Shown piece after piece: positions 55,823 through 63,505 of a stretch of 64,000 nt of DNA. The DNA comes from Planococcus donghaensis MPA1U2 (GTDB taxonomy: Bacteria; Bacillota; Bacilli; Bacillales_A; Planococcaceae), in contig NZ_AEPB01000022.1 of assembly GCF_000189395.1 (NCBI RefSeq), positions 59,050 through 123,049 on the forward strand, in the 5' to 3' direction. Below the pieces are notes generated by a model. That model saw only the letters and a program-made list of their open reading frames with translations, did not search any database and was not told the origin of the DNA. How positions within the stretch are numbered: the stretch's first letter is position 1; every line of letters starts with the position of its first letter. Both the position numbers and the translations under genes were made by a program.

Positions 55823-55917
55823 GTGTACATATTCAGGATTATCAGAAGAGAAAAAGCTATCTGTTGCTTTTTCTTTTTTTATTTTTAAGAAAGTGTCCTT
55901 TTATTAAACAGTTTAAT
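55823..55917 (+). repeat. F2 repeat copy I
   Basis: GTGTACATATTCAGGATTATCAGAAGAG, hairpin AAAAAGCTATCTGTTGCTTTTTC with T-run, then AAGTGTCCTTTTATTAAACAGTTTA. Confidence 0.75.
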
Positions 55918-56057
55918 AGTTTAAATGAATATATCCGAATTTATTTACCTCATTTTTATTAGGCTCTTTCTAATGGATATATATGTTAAAGTGAAATATG
56001 GGCAGTAATTTAGACTAAGGGTATGAACATTTATCTAATATCAAAAGTGAGGGTATT

Positions 56058-56942
56058 ATGAAAATAAACATTCAGCCAACAAAAACTCAACTTCAGAAGT
56101 GGATTGAAATATATGTGCCAGAGAAAGACTTATTCTTCATCCAAGAAGAGGACTTGCCTTTATTTGATGAAGAGCTAGGACACGCCTTACTTATACCGAG
56201 AGATGAGTTTTTCAATCATGCATCCTATAAGCAAATCCAGCTTGCAAATAGCTATGAATACTGGAACTTGTCCAAGGAAGTTTATTCTGTGATTGTCGCA
56301 ACTGAGAACTGGATCACAGAATTACCTCCATCAAAAAAAGAAAGACTGTTGCAGATTCAGCTAAAAGTAAATCGAGGGCTCATTTTTCCGTTATCTTATT
56401 TTTCAGAGCTGCCTCTCTTCCTGAAAGAAAATGTAGTAATCGAAAAAGAGGAAAAGTTGATAGTTATGACTGCCGACCTCTGGAAAAGAATGTCGATGCC
56501 TGCAAGGGATCAATTATTGAGGAAGTATGCACAACAATGGGGTGAATGGGCGAGCGAGGAAACGCCAGAACATCTTCCATTGGTAGTCAAAAAATATGCG
56601 AATACCTTTCCAACCGAAGGGGGCAGTAACTGTTTGGCTGCAACTCTCTTTGCCATTTCACGGCAAGAATGGATGATCCATGAATGGGTACACCCTCAAA
56701 CATTTAAAGAAATGTTAGGCAGAACACACCGGCTTATCCAAACTGAAGAATGGATTGAAGGGGATGTGGTGATATGGCAAACCGCTGAAGGTCAGATTCA
56801 GCATGCATCATATCATATAGGAAATGAGCTTTTCTTCAACAAGAACGGACAAACCTTTTTTAACCCCTGGAAAATCACCCGTTTCGATGAACTTCAAGCA
56901 GAGTGGAGAGAATATTCCTTGAAAACATATCGCCTGCAGTGA
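56058..56942 (+). CDS. Hypothetical protein with papain/NlpC-like C-terminus
   Basis: 294 residues. The last third has a Cys-His-Asn arrangement: GGSNCLAATLFAIS (Cys192), GDVVIWQTAEGQIQHASYHIG (His249) and ELFFNKNGQ (Asn261 or 263). This fits a papain-fold hydrolase or transglutaminase-like domain. Residues 1-180 are unrecognised and helical. There is no signal peptide, which makes a cell-wall role unlikely. A short AGTGAGG site precedes the ATG. Confidence 0.72.
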   Translation: MKINIQPTKTQLQKWIEIYVPEKDLFFIQEEDLPLFDEELGHALLIPRDEFFNHASYKQIQLANSYEYWNLSKEVYSVIVATENWITELPPSKKERLLQIQLKVNRGLIFPLSYFSELPLFLKENVVIEKEEKLIVMTADLWKRMSMPARDQLLRKYAQQWGEWASEETPEHLPLVVKKYANTFPTEGGSNCLAATLFAISRQEWMIHEWVHPQTFKEMLGRTHRLIQTEEWIEGDVVIWQTAEGQIQHASYHIGNELFFNKNGQTFFNPWKITRFDELQAEWREYSLKTYRLQ

Positions 56943-56981
56943 ATTAAACCAATTTTACTAAATCATATGTATCGTTTTAAT

Positions 56982-57013
56982 GAATGTAACAAAAGTGCAG
57001 TTAAGTTATATTC
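56982..57013. repeat. F1 palindrome copy 9
   Basis: GAATGTAACAAAA, GTGCAG, TTAAGTTATATTC. Confidence 0.86.
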
Positions 57014-57165
57014 AAAGATAGAAATATGAAGAAAATACTAGAACTTATACGCTTTGATTTATGCTGGAAAGTCATGAAAAGATGATATGCTAATAAAAAG
57101 GAAATTTAATTCCAATTACAGTAATGTAGGATTCACAAAAAAATGAATTAAAAAGAGGTGTATTT

Positions 57166-57651
57166 GTGGAATTTTTAGTTCGAAGAATGCAAGAAGGAGA
57201 TATTAAAAAAGTACAAGATATTGCAAAAAAAACTTGGAATTCTACATACGAAGGGATAATTCCCTTAGATGTTCAAGAGAACTTTTTAAGTTCTGCATAC
57301 AATGACAATAGAATGCACCAACGTATGGAGAAATCGATTATTCTTGTGGCTAATATTTCTGGAAAAGTTGTTGGTTTCGCTAATTTTTCTCGAGTAAATG
57401 ACGACGGCATAGTCGGATTAGCTGCTATCTATATTTATCCTGAATATCAAGGTCAAGGAATAGGTTCAGCATTATTAGAGCAAGGCATCAAAGAATTACA
57501 CGGAGTGAAAGAAATTTTTGTAGATGTTGAAAAGGACAATCTGTCCGGTGTAAAATTTTATGAAGCAAAAGCATTTGAAGTTGTTAGAGAGTTTGATGAT
57601 GATTTCGATGGACACATACTGAAAACAATAGAAATGGTTTTAAAAGTATAA
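57166..57651 (+). CDS. GNAT N-acetyltransferase
   Basis: 161 residues from GTG 57166 with AAAGAGGTG upstream. Core motif A: AAIYIYPEYQGQGIGSALLEQGIKEL, with the acetyl-CoA signature QGQGIG. Then FVDVEKDNLSGVKFYEAKAFEVV. Likely acetylates a small molecule. It is the single gene between F1 copies 9 and 10. Confidence 0.91.
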   Translation: MEFLVRRMQEGDIKKVQDIAKKTWNSTYEGIIPLDVQENFLSSAYNDNRMHQRMEKSIILVANISGKVVGFANFSRVNDDGIVGLAAIYIYPEYQGQGIGSALLEQGIKELHGVKEIFVDVEKDNLSGVKFYEAKAFEVVREFDDDFDGHILKTIEMVLKV

Positions 57652-57769
57652 AAGATTAACCTTAAACACAACTTCACATTAATTTGAGGTCGTGTTTTCT
57701 ATAGATCTCAATCTTAAAGTTTTAAAGAGCTTTAAAGAACATAGATTTTAACCCTCTATTAATAGTTTT

Positions 57770-57801
57770 GAACGTAACATAATGTGAATTAAGATACATT
57801 C
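57770..57801. repeat. F1 palindrome copy 10
   Basis: GAACGTAACATAA, TGTGAA, TTAAGATACATTC. Confidence 0.86.
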
Positions 57802-57861
57802 AAATAGTGAAAAATCTCGTCACAAGATACTTAATCACGACAAAGCTAAAGGGATGGGACG

Positions 57862-58072
57862 ATGCTGAAAAATGAATTAGATATTATACGACTGATACAA
57901 AAAGATGAATGATAGAGCTATTAAAAACTGTGAAATTAGTAGACCTTCCAAGTTGATGGATATGTGCAGGGTTTGTTCGTTCAAAAATCTGAGATACGTT
58001 ACGTGGATTAGAAAAGAGGACCCATCTTCCTGATATTGATGTCATTTACTACGATAATAAAAATAGTAATGT
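57862..58072 (+). pseudogene. Truncated nucleotidyltransferase-family remnant (NTP_transf_6/DUF925-like)
   Basis: Reading MLKNELDIIRLIQKDE, then (after a shift) ELLKTVKLVDLPS, WICAGFVRSKI, DTLRGLEKRTHLPDIDVIYYDNKN gives the start of a nucleotidyltransferase-like family whose usual phrase is roughly WWxGAGFVRNxVWD...DIDVIYFD. Three TGA codons stand where Trp is expected (57910-57912, 57955-57957, 58000-58002). There is also a short deletion near 57912. The gene stops abruptly at F2 copy J, losing its second half. Confidence 0.72.
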
Positions 58073-58100
58073 TAGTTTACGTATCATGAGTTATTAGAAG
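58073..58100 (+). repeat. Truncated F2 repeat copy J
   Basis: TAGTTTACGTATCATGAGTTATTAGAAG only; the hairpin and 3' box are missing. It joins the cut pseudogene directly to the kinase gene. Confidence 0.75.
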
Positions 58101-58124
58101 TGACTAGAAATAGAGGTTGATTAG

Positions 58125-58658
58125 ATGGAAGTAATGAAGAGACCTATTGTCATCGCAATTGCTAGTATTTCAGGTGGCGGAAAAACCACTATTGTTGAAA
58201 AATTGAATGAAGAACTACCAAATTCTGAAGCGCTTTACTTTGATGAGTACGATTTGGAAGGGCCAGAAAATGTAATTGATTGGATGAATCGAGGAGCTAA
58301 TTATAATGAATGGAATCTCACTCCTATTGTAAAAGACTTAGAGAAATTAGTGACTAAACCTATCGATTACATTCTATTAGATTTTCCATTTTCCTACCAA
58401 CATGCACAAACGCATTCTTTCATCAATGTTTCTTTCTTTATCGATACACCTTTGGATATTGCATTAGCGCGTCGAACAATCCGAGATTTTCAAGAGGGCT
58501 CTAAAGAAGATATTATTGAGGCTATGGCACATTATAATTCGCAAGGCAGACAGGCATACCTAGAGATGTTATCTACAATCAAGCCAGATGCTGACTTCAT
58601 TATAGATGGATCTCAATCAGTAGCTAGGATTGTAAGGTTAATATTGGAAAAAGTATGA
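58125..58658 (+). CDS. P-loop nucleoside/phosphotransferase-type kinase
   Basis: 177 residues. The Walker A motif ASISGGGKTTIVEKL is near 13-27, and a Walker B-like strand YILLDFPF near 85-92. The lid region RRTIRDFQEGSKEDIIEAM and late hydrophobic DADFIIDGS resemble uridine-kinase or adenylate-kinase-like P-loop enzymes. Substrate unknown. ATG 58125 is used with AGAGGTTG upstream; a second ATG at 58134 is possible. Confidence 0.83.
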   Translation: MEVMKRPIVIAIASISGGGKTTIVEKLNEELPNSEALYFDEYDLEGPENVIDWMNRGANYNEWNLTPIVKDLEKLVTKPIDYILLDFPFSYQHAQTHSFINVSFFIDTPLDIALARRTIRDFQEGSKEDIIEAMAHYNSQGRQAYLEMLSTIKPDADFIIDGSQSVARIVRLILEKV

Positions 58659-58676
58659 AAAACCCTCTAGATTAAG

Positions 58677-58770
58677 GTAGGAACTATTATCGGAAGAGAA
58701 AAAGCGAAAAACAGCTTTTTCTCTTTTTCTCTTTTTGTGTCTTTGAAAGTTTACTTTTACGCATGGTTTA
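58677..58770 (+). repeat. F2 repeat copy K
   Basis: AACTATTATCGGAAGAG, hairpin AAAAAGCGAAAAACAGCTTTTTCTC, then TGTCTTTGAAAG and TTTACTTTTACGCATGGTTTA. Hairpin nearly shared with L and M. Confidence 0.8.
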
Positions 58771-58896
58771 TTTACCAAAATTAGCTAGCTATCTTATTGT
58801 GGTATATGTATATTTGAAGAAACAATTACTAGGTTCCCAGTTTTTCAAATGGATAGTTTATGAACGACTTGAATAGAGAGGTTAAGGAGAATTAGA

Positions 58897-59149
58897 ATGA
58901 TTGAAAGAAATCAGACAGTCTATTTATTCAGGTAAATTTAAAACAGATATCAATTTGCAATTCACAAAGTTTTATTAACATGAGGATCGTTTGCCTTAAC
59001 ATGTTCTAGTTATATGAATTTTCGACTTCTCAAGTGTTGCTAAAAGAGTCTCCAACTAATAAGAGTTACCACTTCCTACGTTTAGGACCAAGCTTTGTTA
59101 TTGCGAAAGAGTTTCAGGTCGTCCAAGTTGATGTTGAACATCGTCTTTA
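58897..59149 (+). pseudogene. Remnant of an unknown gene
   Basis: A short opening MIERNQTVYLFR at 58897 breaks at once. Later one frame reads VLLKESPTNKSYHFLRLGPS and then FVIAKEFQVVQVDVEHRL to a TAA at 59147-59149, protein-like in composition but with an in-frame TAG at 59007. I take it as the tail of a decayed gene. Family not recognised. Confidence 0.45.
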
Positions 59150-59215
59150 ATAAAAAAGGGAAGTCATCAATTTTCAAGCAATGACTTCTGATTGGAGAAC
59201 TTAGAATAGCGCAGG

Positions 59216-59247
59216 GAATGTAATGCAAGTGCAGTTAAGTTACTTTC
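59216..59247. repeat. F1 palindrome copy 11
   Basis: GAATGTAATGCAA, GTGCAG, TTAAGTTACTTTC. Confidence 0.84.
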
Positions 59248-59285
59248 ATTTGTAAAGATAAATAGGAACGATTGAGGAGTGAAAG

Positions 59286-59795
59286 ATGTTGTCTAAAATA
59301 AAAATTACTATAGAAGCTTTGAAGAAACGCCTAGATTCAAAAGGTCTTTTAGAAATTCAACAGGAAGATGGATATTTGGAGAAAGTGGAAGTGTTCTTTA
59401 ATCCTCCCGCAACAGAAAAGGATCTGAAGAAATTGCCATTTAATGTACCAAAAGATTACGAAGAGTTTCTTCTACTGCACAATGGGGGACTTATTTTCAA
59501 CTTTCCCGAATATGGAGGGGGCTTTGAACTTTTTACCATAGACGAGATATTGGAACATAGAGCCATCCCTGGTTTTGACTATCCGGATAACTGGTTTCCC
59601 ATTGCCTATGGATACGATGGTTGCTATTTGATCGTGACAGACAAAATGGTAGGCAATGGCTATCTATATGTTATGGATACCGGCTATAACTTCGAGGATA
59701 ATATGTTTATCGGCATGACCTTTGAAGACTGGCTTGAAAAAATCATCATCGCGCAAGGGTCGAAATTTTGGGAATGGGGATTCATTATTCCGTAA
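59286..59795 (+). CDS. SMI1/KNR4 (SUKH) family protein
   Basis: 169 residues. SUKH pattern: LPFNVPKDYEEFLLLHNGGLIF, then FTIDEILEH and WFPIAYGYDGCYLIV, GNGYLYVMDTG, FEDWLEKII. SUKH proteins are the most common immunity family of polymorphic toxin systems, binding and blocking toxin domains. TTGAGGAGTG precedes the ATG, 38 bp after F1 copy 11. No toxin gene is nearby. Confidence 0.92.
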   Translation: MLSKIKITIEALKKRLDSKGLLEIQQEDGYLEKVEVFFNPPATEKDLKKLPFNVPKDYEEFLLLHNGGLIFNFPEYGGGFELFTIDEILEHRAIPGFDYPDNWFPIAYGYDGCYLIVTDKMVGNGYLYVMDTGYNFEDNMFIGMTFEDWLEKIIIAQGSKFWEWGFIIP

Positions 59796-59898
59796 ATATT
59801 AGATTGCTCCTATTGAACAATTTGAATGTCCCTGATAATGAATAAAATTACATACAGTTTTAAACAAATAAAAGAGGAGTTATTAAGGAGGTAGCTAA

Positions 59899-60477
59899 GT
59901 GGAATTGATATTTATTCGCCATGGACAAGGTGAACATACATTGAATTTACCTAAAAGTCTACATATGAATAATCCCTCTTTAACCATTCAAGGAAGGGGA
60001 CAGGCGAAAAATTTAAGATCTTCGCTTCCATTAGCTACTGGGGATGTTTTAATTGTCAGTCCGACTTTCAGAACACTCCAAACGGCTTTGATTTGGAGTG
60101 AGAACATTGAGTGCAATCGATTGGTACATCCAATGGTTGCTCCCCGTATATTTCCTACACGACTAGCTGCTACGACATTGCCATGTGATGAATTGCTTGA
60201 TTTCGAAAGACTTCAAGATGAGTTCCCAACCTTTGCTCCTGCACCAAATCTTACTTCTTCTTTGTGGGTGACAGGCATTAATGTCCTATGTGAAGATGAA
60301 CTTAACCTTTTGGCTGAAGAGTTCATTGATTTTTGCAGGAGTTTTCAACGCGAGAGAATCTATATTGTCACGCATGACGGGACTATCACTTCATATCGGC
60401 AACAGATTTCAGGCCAACAGCTTACCAGAGAAGATTTCCTGCTAGAGACAGAGTATTTTCATCTTGTTGTGGAGTGA
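59899..60477 (+). CDS. Histidine phosphatase family protein
   Basis: 192 residues from GTG 59899 with AAGGAGG upstream. Motifs: FIRHGQGEH (catalytic His8), LTIQGRGQAKNLR, VSPTFRTLQTA and the late IVTHDGTI. It is a phosphoglycerate-mutase-like phosphatase; substrate unknown. Shares the unit between F1 copies 11 and 12 with the SUKH gene. Confidence 0.9.
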   Translation: MELIFIRHGQGEHTLNLPKSLHMNNPSLTIQGRGQAKNLRSSLPLATGDVLIVSPTFRTLQTALIWSENIECNRLVHPMVAPRIFPTRLAATTLPCDELLDFERLQDEFPTFAPAPNLTSSLWVTGINVLCEDELNLLAEEFIDFCRSFQRERIYIVTHDGTITSYRQQISGQQLTREDFLLETEYFHLVVE

Positions 60478-60491
60478 TTCACAGAAAACCT

Positions 60492-60523
60492 GAATGTAAT
60501 TTGTTAGCAAGTAAGTTACATTG
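60492..60523. repeat. F1 palindrome copy 12
   Basis: GAATGTAATTTGT, TAGCAA, GTAAGTTACATTG. Subtype shared with copy 4. Confidence 0.84.
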
Positions 60524-60598
60524 GAATTCAAAATAAAAGGTTTCTACCAATACCTGTACTTTAGTTATGCTTAATACAAATAGTGAGGAGAATACTAT

Positions 60599-61104
60599 AT
60601 GCGCGAGAAAAAATCCGGGGGATTAAACGGAAGACTGAGAAAATGGTCAACCGGATCGAAGAAAATACGATGGCGTTTCCAACAAAATTCTACAACGGTA
60701 ACTGGCATATGCACTTACCGGTTGGCCAAGATTTTATCAGCTCTGATAAAACACCATGGAAGGCCAAACGATTGTGCATTCAAACGTTATTGAATCGCGC
60801 AGAATATCTAAAAGGGCTGCAGCCACATGATGAAGAAAAATATCGTGTTGGTGTTTTAATTACCTTGCCTAGTTTATGGAATTCACAAATTATCATTTTC
60901 AAAGGGGAAGATGATTTTAAAGATTTCTTTACAAGGGATAGCGATTATTATAAATGGATTCCTCTTTCAAATAACAGGTCTATTCAAACTGACTGGAAGC
61001 TAGCCATTCCTAGCGATTTCGACATAGCTGGTTTTAAAGAAGTTATTGACGATGAGGATGGTTATTATGAAAGTGAAATTTGGTTTATAGGGGAAACTAA
61101 ATAG
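60599..61104 (+). CDS. DUF3916 protein, N-terminus frameshifted at an A6 run
   Basis: The natural start is ATG 60599 with GAGGAG 12 bases upstream. In that frame MREKK is soon lost. The main frame, RGIKRKTEKMVNRIEENTMA then FPTKFYNGNWHMHLPVGQDF, is one base out. A seventh A in the run at 60608-60613 would join them as MREKKIRGIKRK. The only in-frame alternative start, GTG 60583, lies inside the ribosome site. The body matches DUF3916, unknown function. As written, the gene may be off, or a low-level slippage product. Confidence 0.75.
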
Positions 61105-61222
61105 AAGTTAACGATACTTCAAGAGAAATTAAATTTTTTAAATACTATCAACGCTAAAATTTAACAGATACTAGTAATAAAAAACACAGATTTAATGACG
61201 ATATTCAAGGGAGTGCAAAAAG

Positions 61223-61660
61223 TTGTATTATTTTGTATTGATTTTAACGTTTATTGCTACCACTTTATGGTCCTACTATTTCTGGAAAATGATTAGGAGA
61301 AGGGGCAAGAGGAGATTCGCTTTTCACATCATTTTTTTCAGGTACGTCATTCCAGCTCTATTGTTATTCATTTTTGGCGTCACATTCATTTCTTACGCAA
61401 TAGACTTGCCAGCCGTTATTGCGAAAGAACCTACCCGCTATGAAGGAACTTGCGAAATTGTTATGGAAGAACTCCGTGAAGATGTTTTTACGGTTGAAGC
61501 GGTATTTGATGATACATGGGCAGAGTATGAGCATGACGAGTTTCCGAAGATCAAAGAAGGCGAATATTACTGCAAAGTGGACTATTATCCAGGTTCGAGC
61601 ATCGGCACGGGACTTCAGCTTTACTTAGAACAGGATGGAGCAGTAATTCCCACCAAATGA
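61223..61660 (+). CDS. Membrane protein with external domain, 145 residues
   Basis: TTG 61223 with AGGGAGTG upstream. Two membrane helices (about 2-20 and 36-62) with a basic loop KMIRRRGKRR between. An extracellular beta-rich domain follows (TCEIVMEELREDVFTVEAVF, EYYCKVDYYPGSS) with two Cys. Not recognised. F2 copy L follows after about 100 bp. Confidence 0.75.
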   Translation: MYYFVLILTFIATTLWSYYFWKMIRRRGKRRFAFHIIFFRYVIPALLLFIFGVTFISYAIDLPAVIAKEPTRYEGTCEIVMEELREDVFTVEAVFDDTWAEYEHDEFPKIKEGEYYCKVDYYPGSSIGTGLQLYLEQDGAVIPTK

Positions 61661-61767
61661 TCCTACTTTAAAGGACATATGGTATACCAAGTTAATAGAA
61701 GGGATGCTTTCTCTTCGGAACATATATATTGGCAAAATATCAAATTATGGCTGAGTGCGAATGAATC

Positions 61768-61860
61768 TGATTCAACTTTATAGTATTGGAAGAGAAAAAG
61801 CGATAAGCAGCTTTTTCTCTTTTTTTGCGTCTAGGAACGTGCACTTTTACGAAAGGTTTT
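61768..61860 (+). repeat. F2 repeat copy L
   Basis: TTCAACTTTATAGTATTGGAAGAG, hairpin AAAAAGCGATAAGCAGCTTTTTCTC and T-run, then GTCTAGGAACG and GCACTTTTACGAAAGGTTTT. Confidence 0.78.
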
Positions 61861-61972
61861 ATTTCCAAAATTATCTAGCTATTGTTTTAAGTTGTGAGTA
61901 TATTTAATATATAAATTTCGAAAACAGTGTCAACAATAACGGAAATAAGTTAGTGGAAAAAGACTATGAGCT

Positions 61973-62004
61973 GAATGTAGTTAGAGGGCAGTTAAGTTAT
62001 ATTT
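61973..62004. repeat. F1 palindrome copy 13
   Basis: GAATGTAGTTAGA, GGGCAG, TTAAGTTATATTT. Diverged arms. Confidence 0.75.
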
Positions 62005-62057
62005 AATTTGGAATTTTAGAGGTTTTCATCTGAAGTTCCGAAATGGAGGAGACGTGA

Positions 62058-62432
62058 GTGAGATTAAGTGGTCAAGATGTTGAAGAAAAACTTATGGCGA
62101 CAAACTACATCGATGCAGAACTAAAAGGAATCAATTATGATCATGTCAAGCATTTGGTGACAATGAAATATATGGGCAGCAGGGATGAAGAAAAAGAAGA
62201 TAGGGAGTATACCGTTCTGTTTAAAGAGTGTTTCTCCGCCAACTTTAATACGTGGCTGGAAGGGGCAGAAGGAGATATTCCACAATCGCCCAATGAGGTC
62301 GCTTTCTATTTTCATGACATTTCGATTAGAGAGATTGTAGTGGAAGGAGTTTCTCTTTATCAAGTTAAAATGGTGATTCCCATGATGGATTGTCAGATTA
62401 CCTGCAAATCAATCGCAATAGTTAGAAGTTGA
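62058..62432 (+). CDS. Hypothetical 124-residue protein
   Basis: GTG 62058 (MRLSGQDVEEKLMATNYIDA) with TGGAGGAG upstream. Cytosolic alpha/beta composition, ending MVIPMMDCQITCKSIAIVRS. Not recognised; size and context suit an immunity-type protein. It is the single gene between F1 copies 13 and 14, and its stop overlaps copy 14 by two bases. Confidence 0.72.
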   Translation: MRLSGQDVEEKLMATNYIDAELKGINYDHVKHLVTMKYMGSRDEEKEDREYTVLFKECFSANFNTWLEGAEGDIPQSPNEVAFYFHDISIREIVVEGVSLYQVKMVIPMMDCQITCKSIAIVRS

Positions 62433-62462
62433 AAGTAGCTTATTGTGAATTAGGTTATTTTT
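62431..62462. repeat. F1 palindrome copy 14 (diverged)
   Basis: GAAAGTAGCTTAT, TGTGAA, TTAGGTTATTTTT. Length kept at 32 bp although the arms have several changes. Confidence 0.65.
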
Positions 62463-62509
62463 ACTTTCTGATAAAAATAAGCTTTGAATCATATTTCTGA
62501 ATGGATAAT

Positions 62510-62604
62510 AACATACATATCTTGAATTTACGAAAGAAAGAAAGCGACCAGTAGCTTTTTCTCTTTTTTATGTCTGGGAATGTAAACTTTCACCATTAGG
62601 GTTC
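62510..62604 (+). repeat. F2 repeat copy M, rightmost
   Basis: ACATACATATCTTGAATTTACGAAAG, hairpin AAAGCGACCAGTAGCTTTTTCTC, then TATGTCTGGGAATGTAAACTTTCACC. It marks the right edge of the array. Confidence 0.75.
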
Positions 62605-62704
62605 GCCATAAAATAGGTGTTTACTAGCAGTAACAAGCTCAGCATAAAATTCAAGTTTTCTATATTCAATTTCATTAAATTTATTTCCCTTTTCATAAAA
62701 TGAA

Positions 62705-63505
62705 TCAGGTAATTGATATCTTAGCGAGATAAATTTCATCATAGGCGGTTTGTTGGATCATCAACGCTTTACGGCGAATGCCTTCAGATTCATAGCCATG
62801 CTTATGTAAAAAAGTGAGAGCCAGCGAATTTGTTTCTAGTACACTAACTTCAAGGCGATGAATGCCTTTTTCTGCTGACCATGCCTCTGCTTTTTGGAGA
62901 AGTAAAGATCCGATTCCGTTGCGCTGTGAATCCTTTTGAATGCCTATTCGCAAACTAGCACGATGGCTGGCTCGATGAGCTTTATATCCTTCAATCATTA
63001 AGTAACCGACGTGCTGTCCATTTAAAATAGCCAAAAGAATGAGCGAGTGTCCACTTTGATTCCATTCAATGATTTGTTTTCTTGTTTTTTGTGAAGACAA
63101 TAATCGTTCTCCATGTCCGTATAAGAAAAAATCTGATTCGCCTTCAATTTTTTTCTGCAAGTTTGAAAGGGAACTTGCATCACCATGTGCGGCAGGACGA
63201 ATTAATAAGATATTTTCATTAGCTGGAGCATTGTCTTTATCGTTCGCCGCTTCTATTCGAACGAAAACAACGTAGCGTTTAGGTTCTACATGAGTAACGG
63301 CGTATCCTGCAGCTGTCCAAGCTAGGTAATGCTTGGCTGGTGCTTTGGTTTTTTTCCACCAACTGTAACTCAAATAAGCAGCATTCGGAAGGCTTTGACC
63401 CATGATTTTTTCGATTTCTGTAAATTGTAAAGTAATGGTTGGATTTTTTGTTGCTGAGAAATAATTTGCTAAAGGGATATATTTCTTTTCAATTTTTATG
63501 TTCAT
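62705..63505 (-). CDS. Fusion of a DUF7662-like domain and a GNAT acetyltransferase
   Basis: 266 residues from ATG 63505 (GGAGGAGATATCCGT upstream); the frame is open further but not coding-like. Residues about 5-80 (YIPLANYFSATKNPTITLQF, LSYSWWKKTKAPAKHYLAW, AGYAVTHVEPKRYVVFVR) match a DUF7662-type module. Residues about 95-265 are GNAT: RIGIQKDSQRNGIGSLLLQKAEAWSAEKGIHRLEVSVLETNSLALTFLHKHGYESEG. The N-terminal module may select the target. Confidence 0.82.
   Translation of the reverse strand: MNIKIEKKYIPLANYFSATKNPTITLQFTEIEKIMGQSLPNAAYLSYSWWKKTKAPAKHYLAWTAAGYAVTHVEPKRYVVFVRIEAANDKDNAPANENILLIRPAAHGDASSLSNLQKKIEGESDFFLYGHGERLLSSQKTRKQIIEWNQSGHSLILLAILNGQHVGYLMIEGYKAHRASHRASLRIGIQKDSQRNGIGSLLLQKAEAWSAEKGIHRLEVSVLETNSLALTFLHKHGYESEGIRRKALMIQQTAYDEIYLAKISIT

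Noticed and set aside
41185-62462. F1/F2 repeats as a CRISPR array
   Set aside because: Copies are hundreds to thousands of bases apart with genes between them, spacing is irregular and no cas gene is present.
36368-62604. Classical integron with attC sites
   Set aside because: No IntI is seen and the repeats lack the RYYYAAC/GTTRRRY core pair; only the layout is integron-like.
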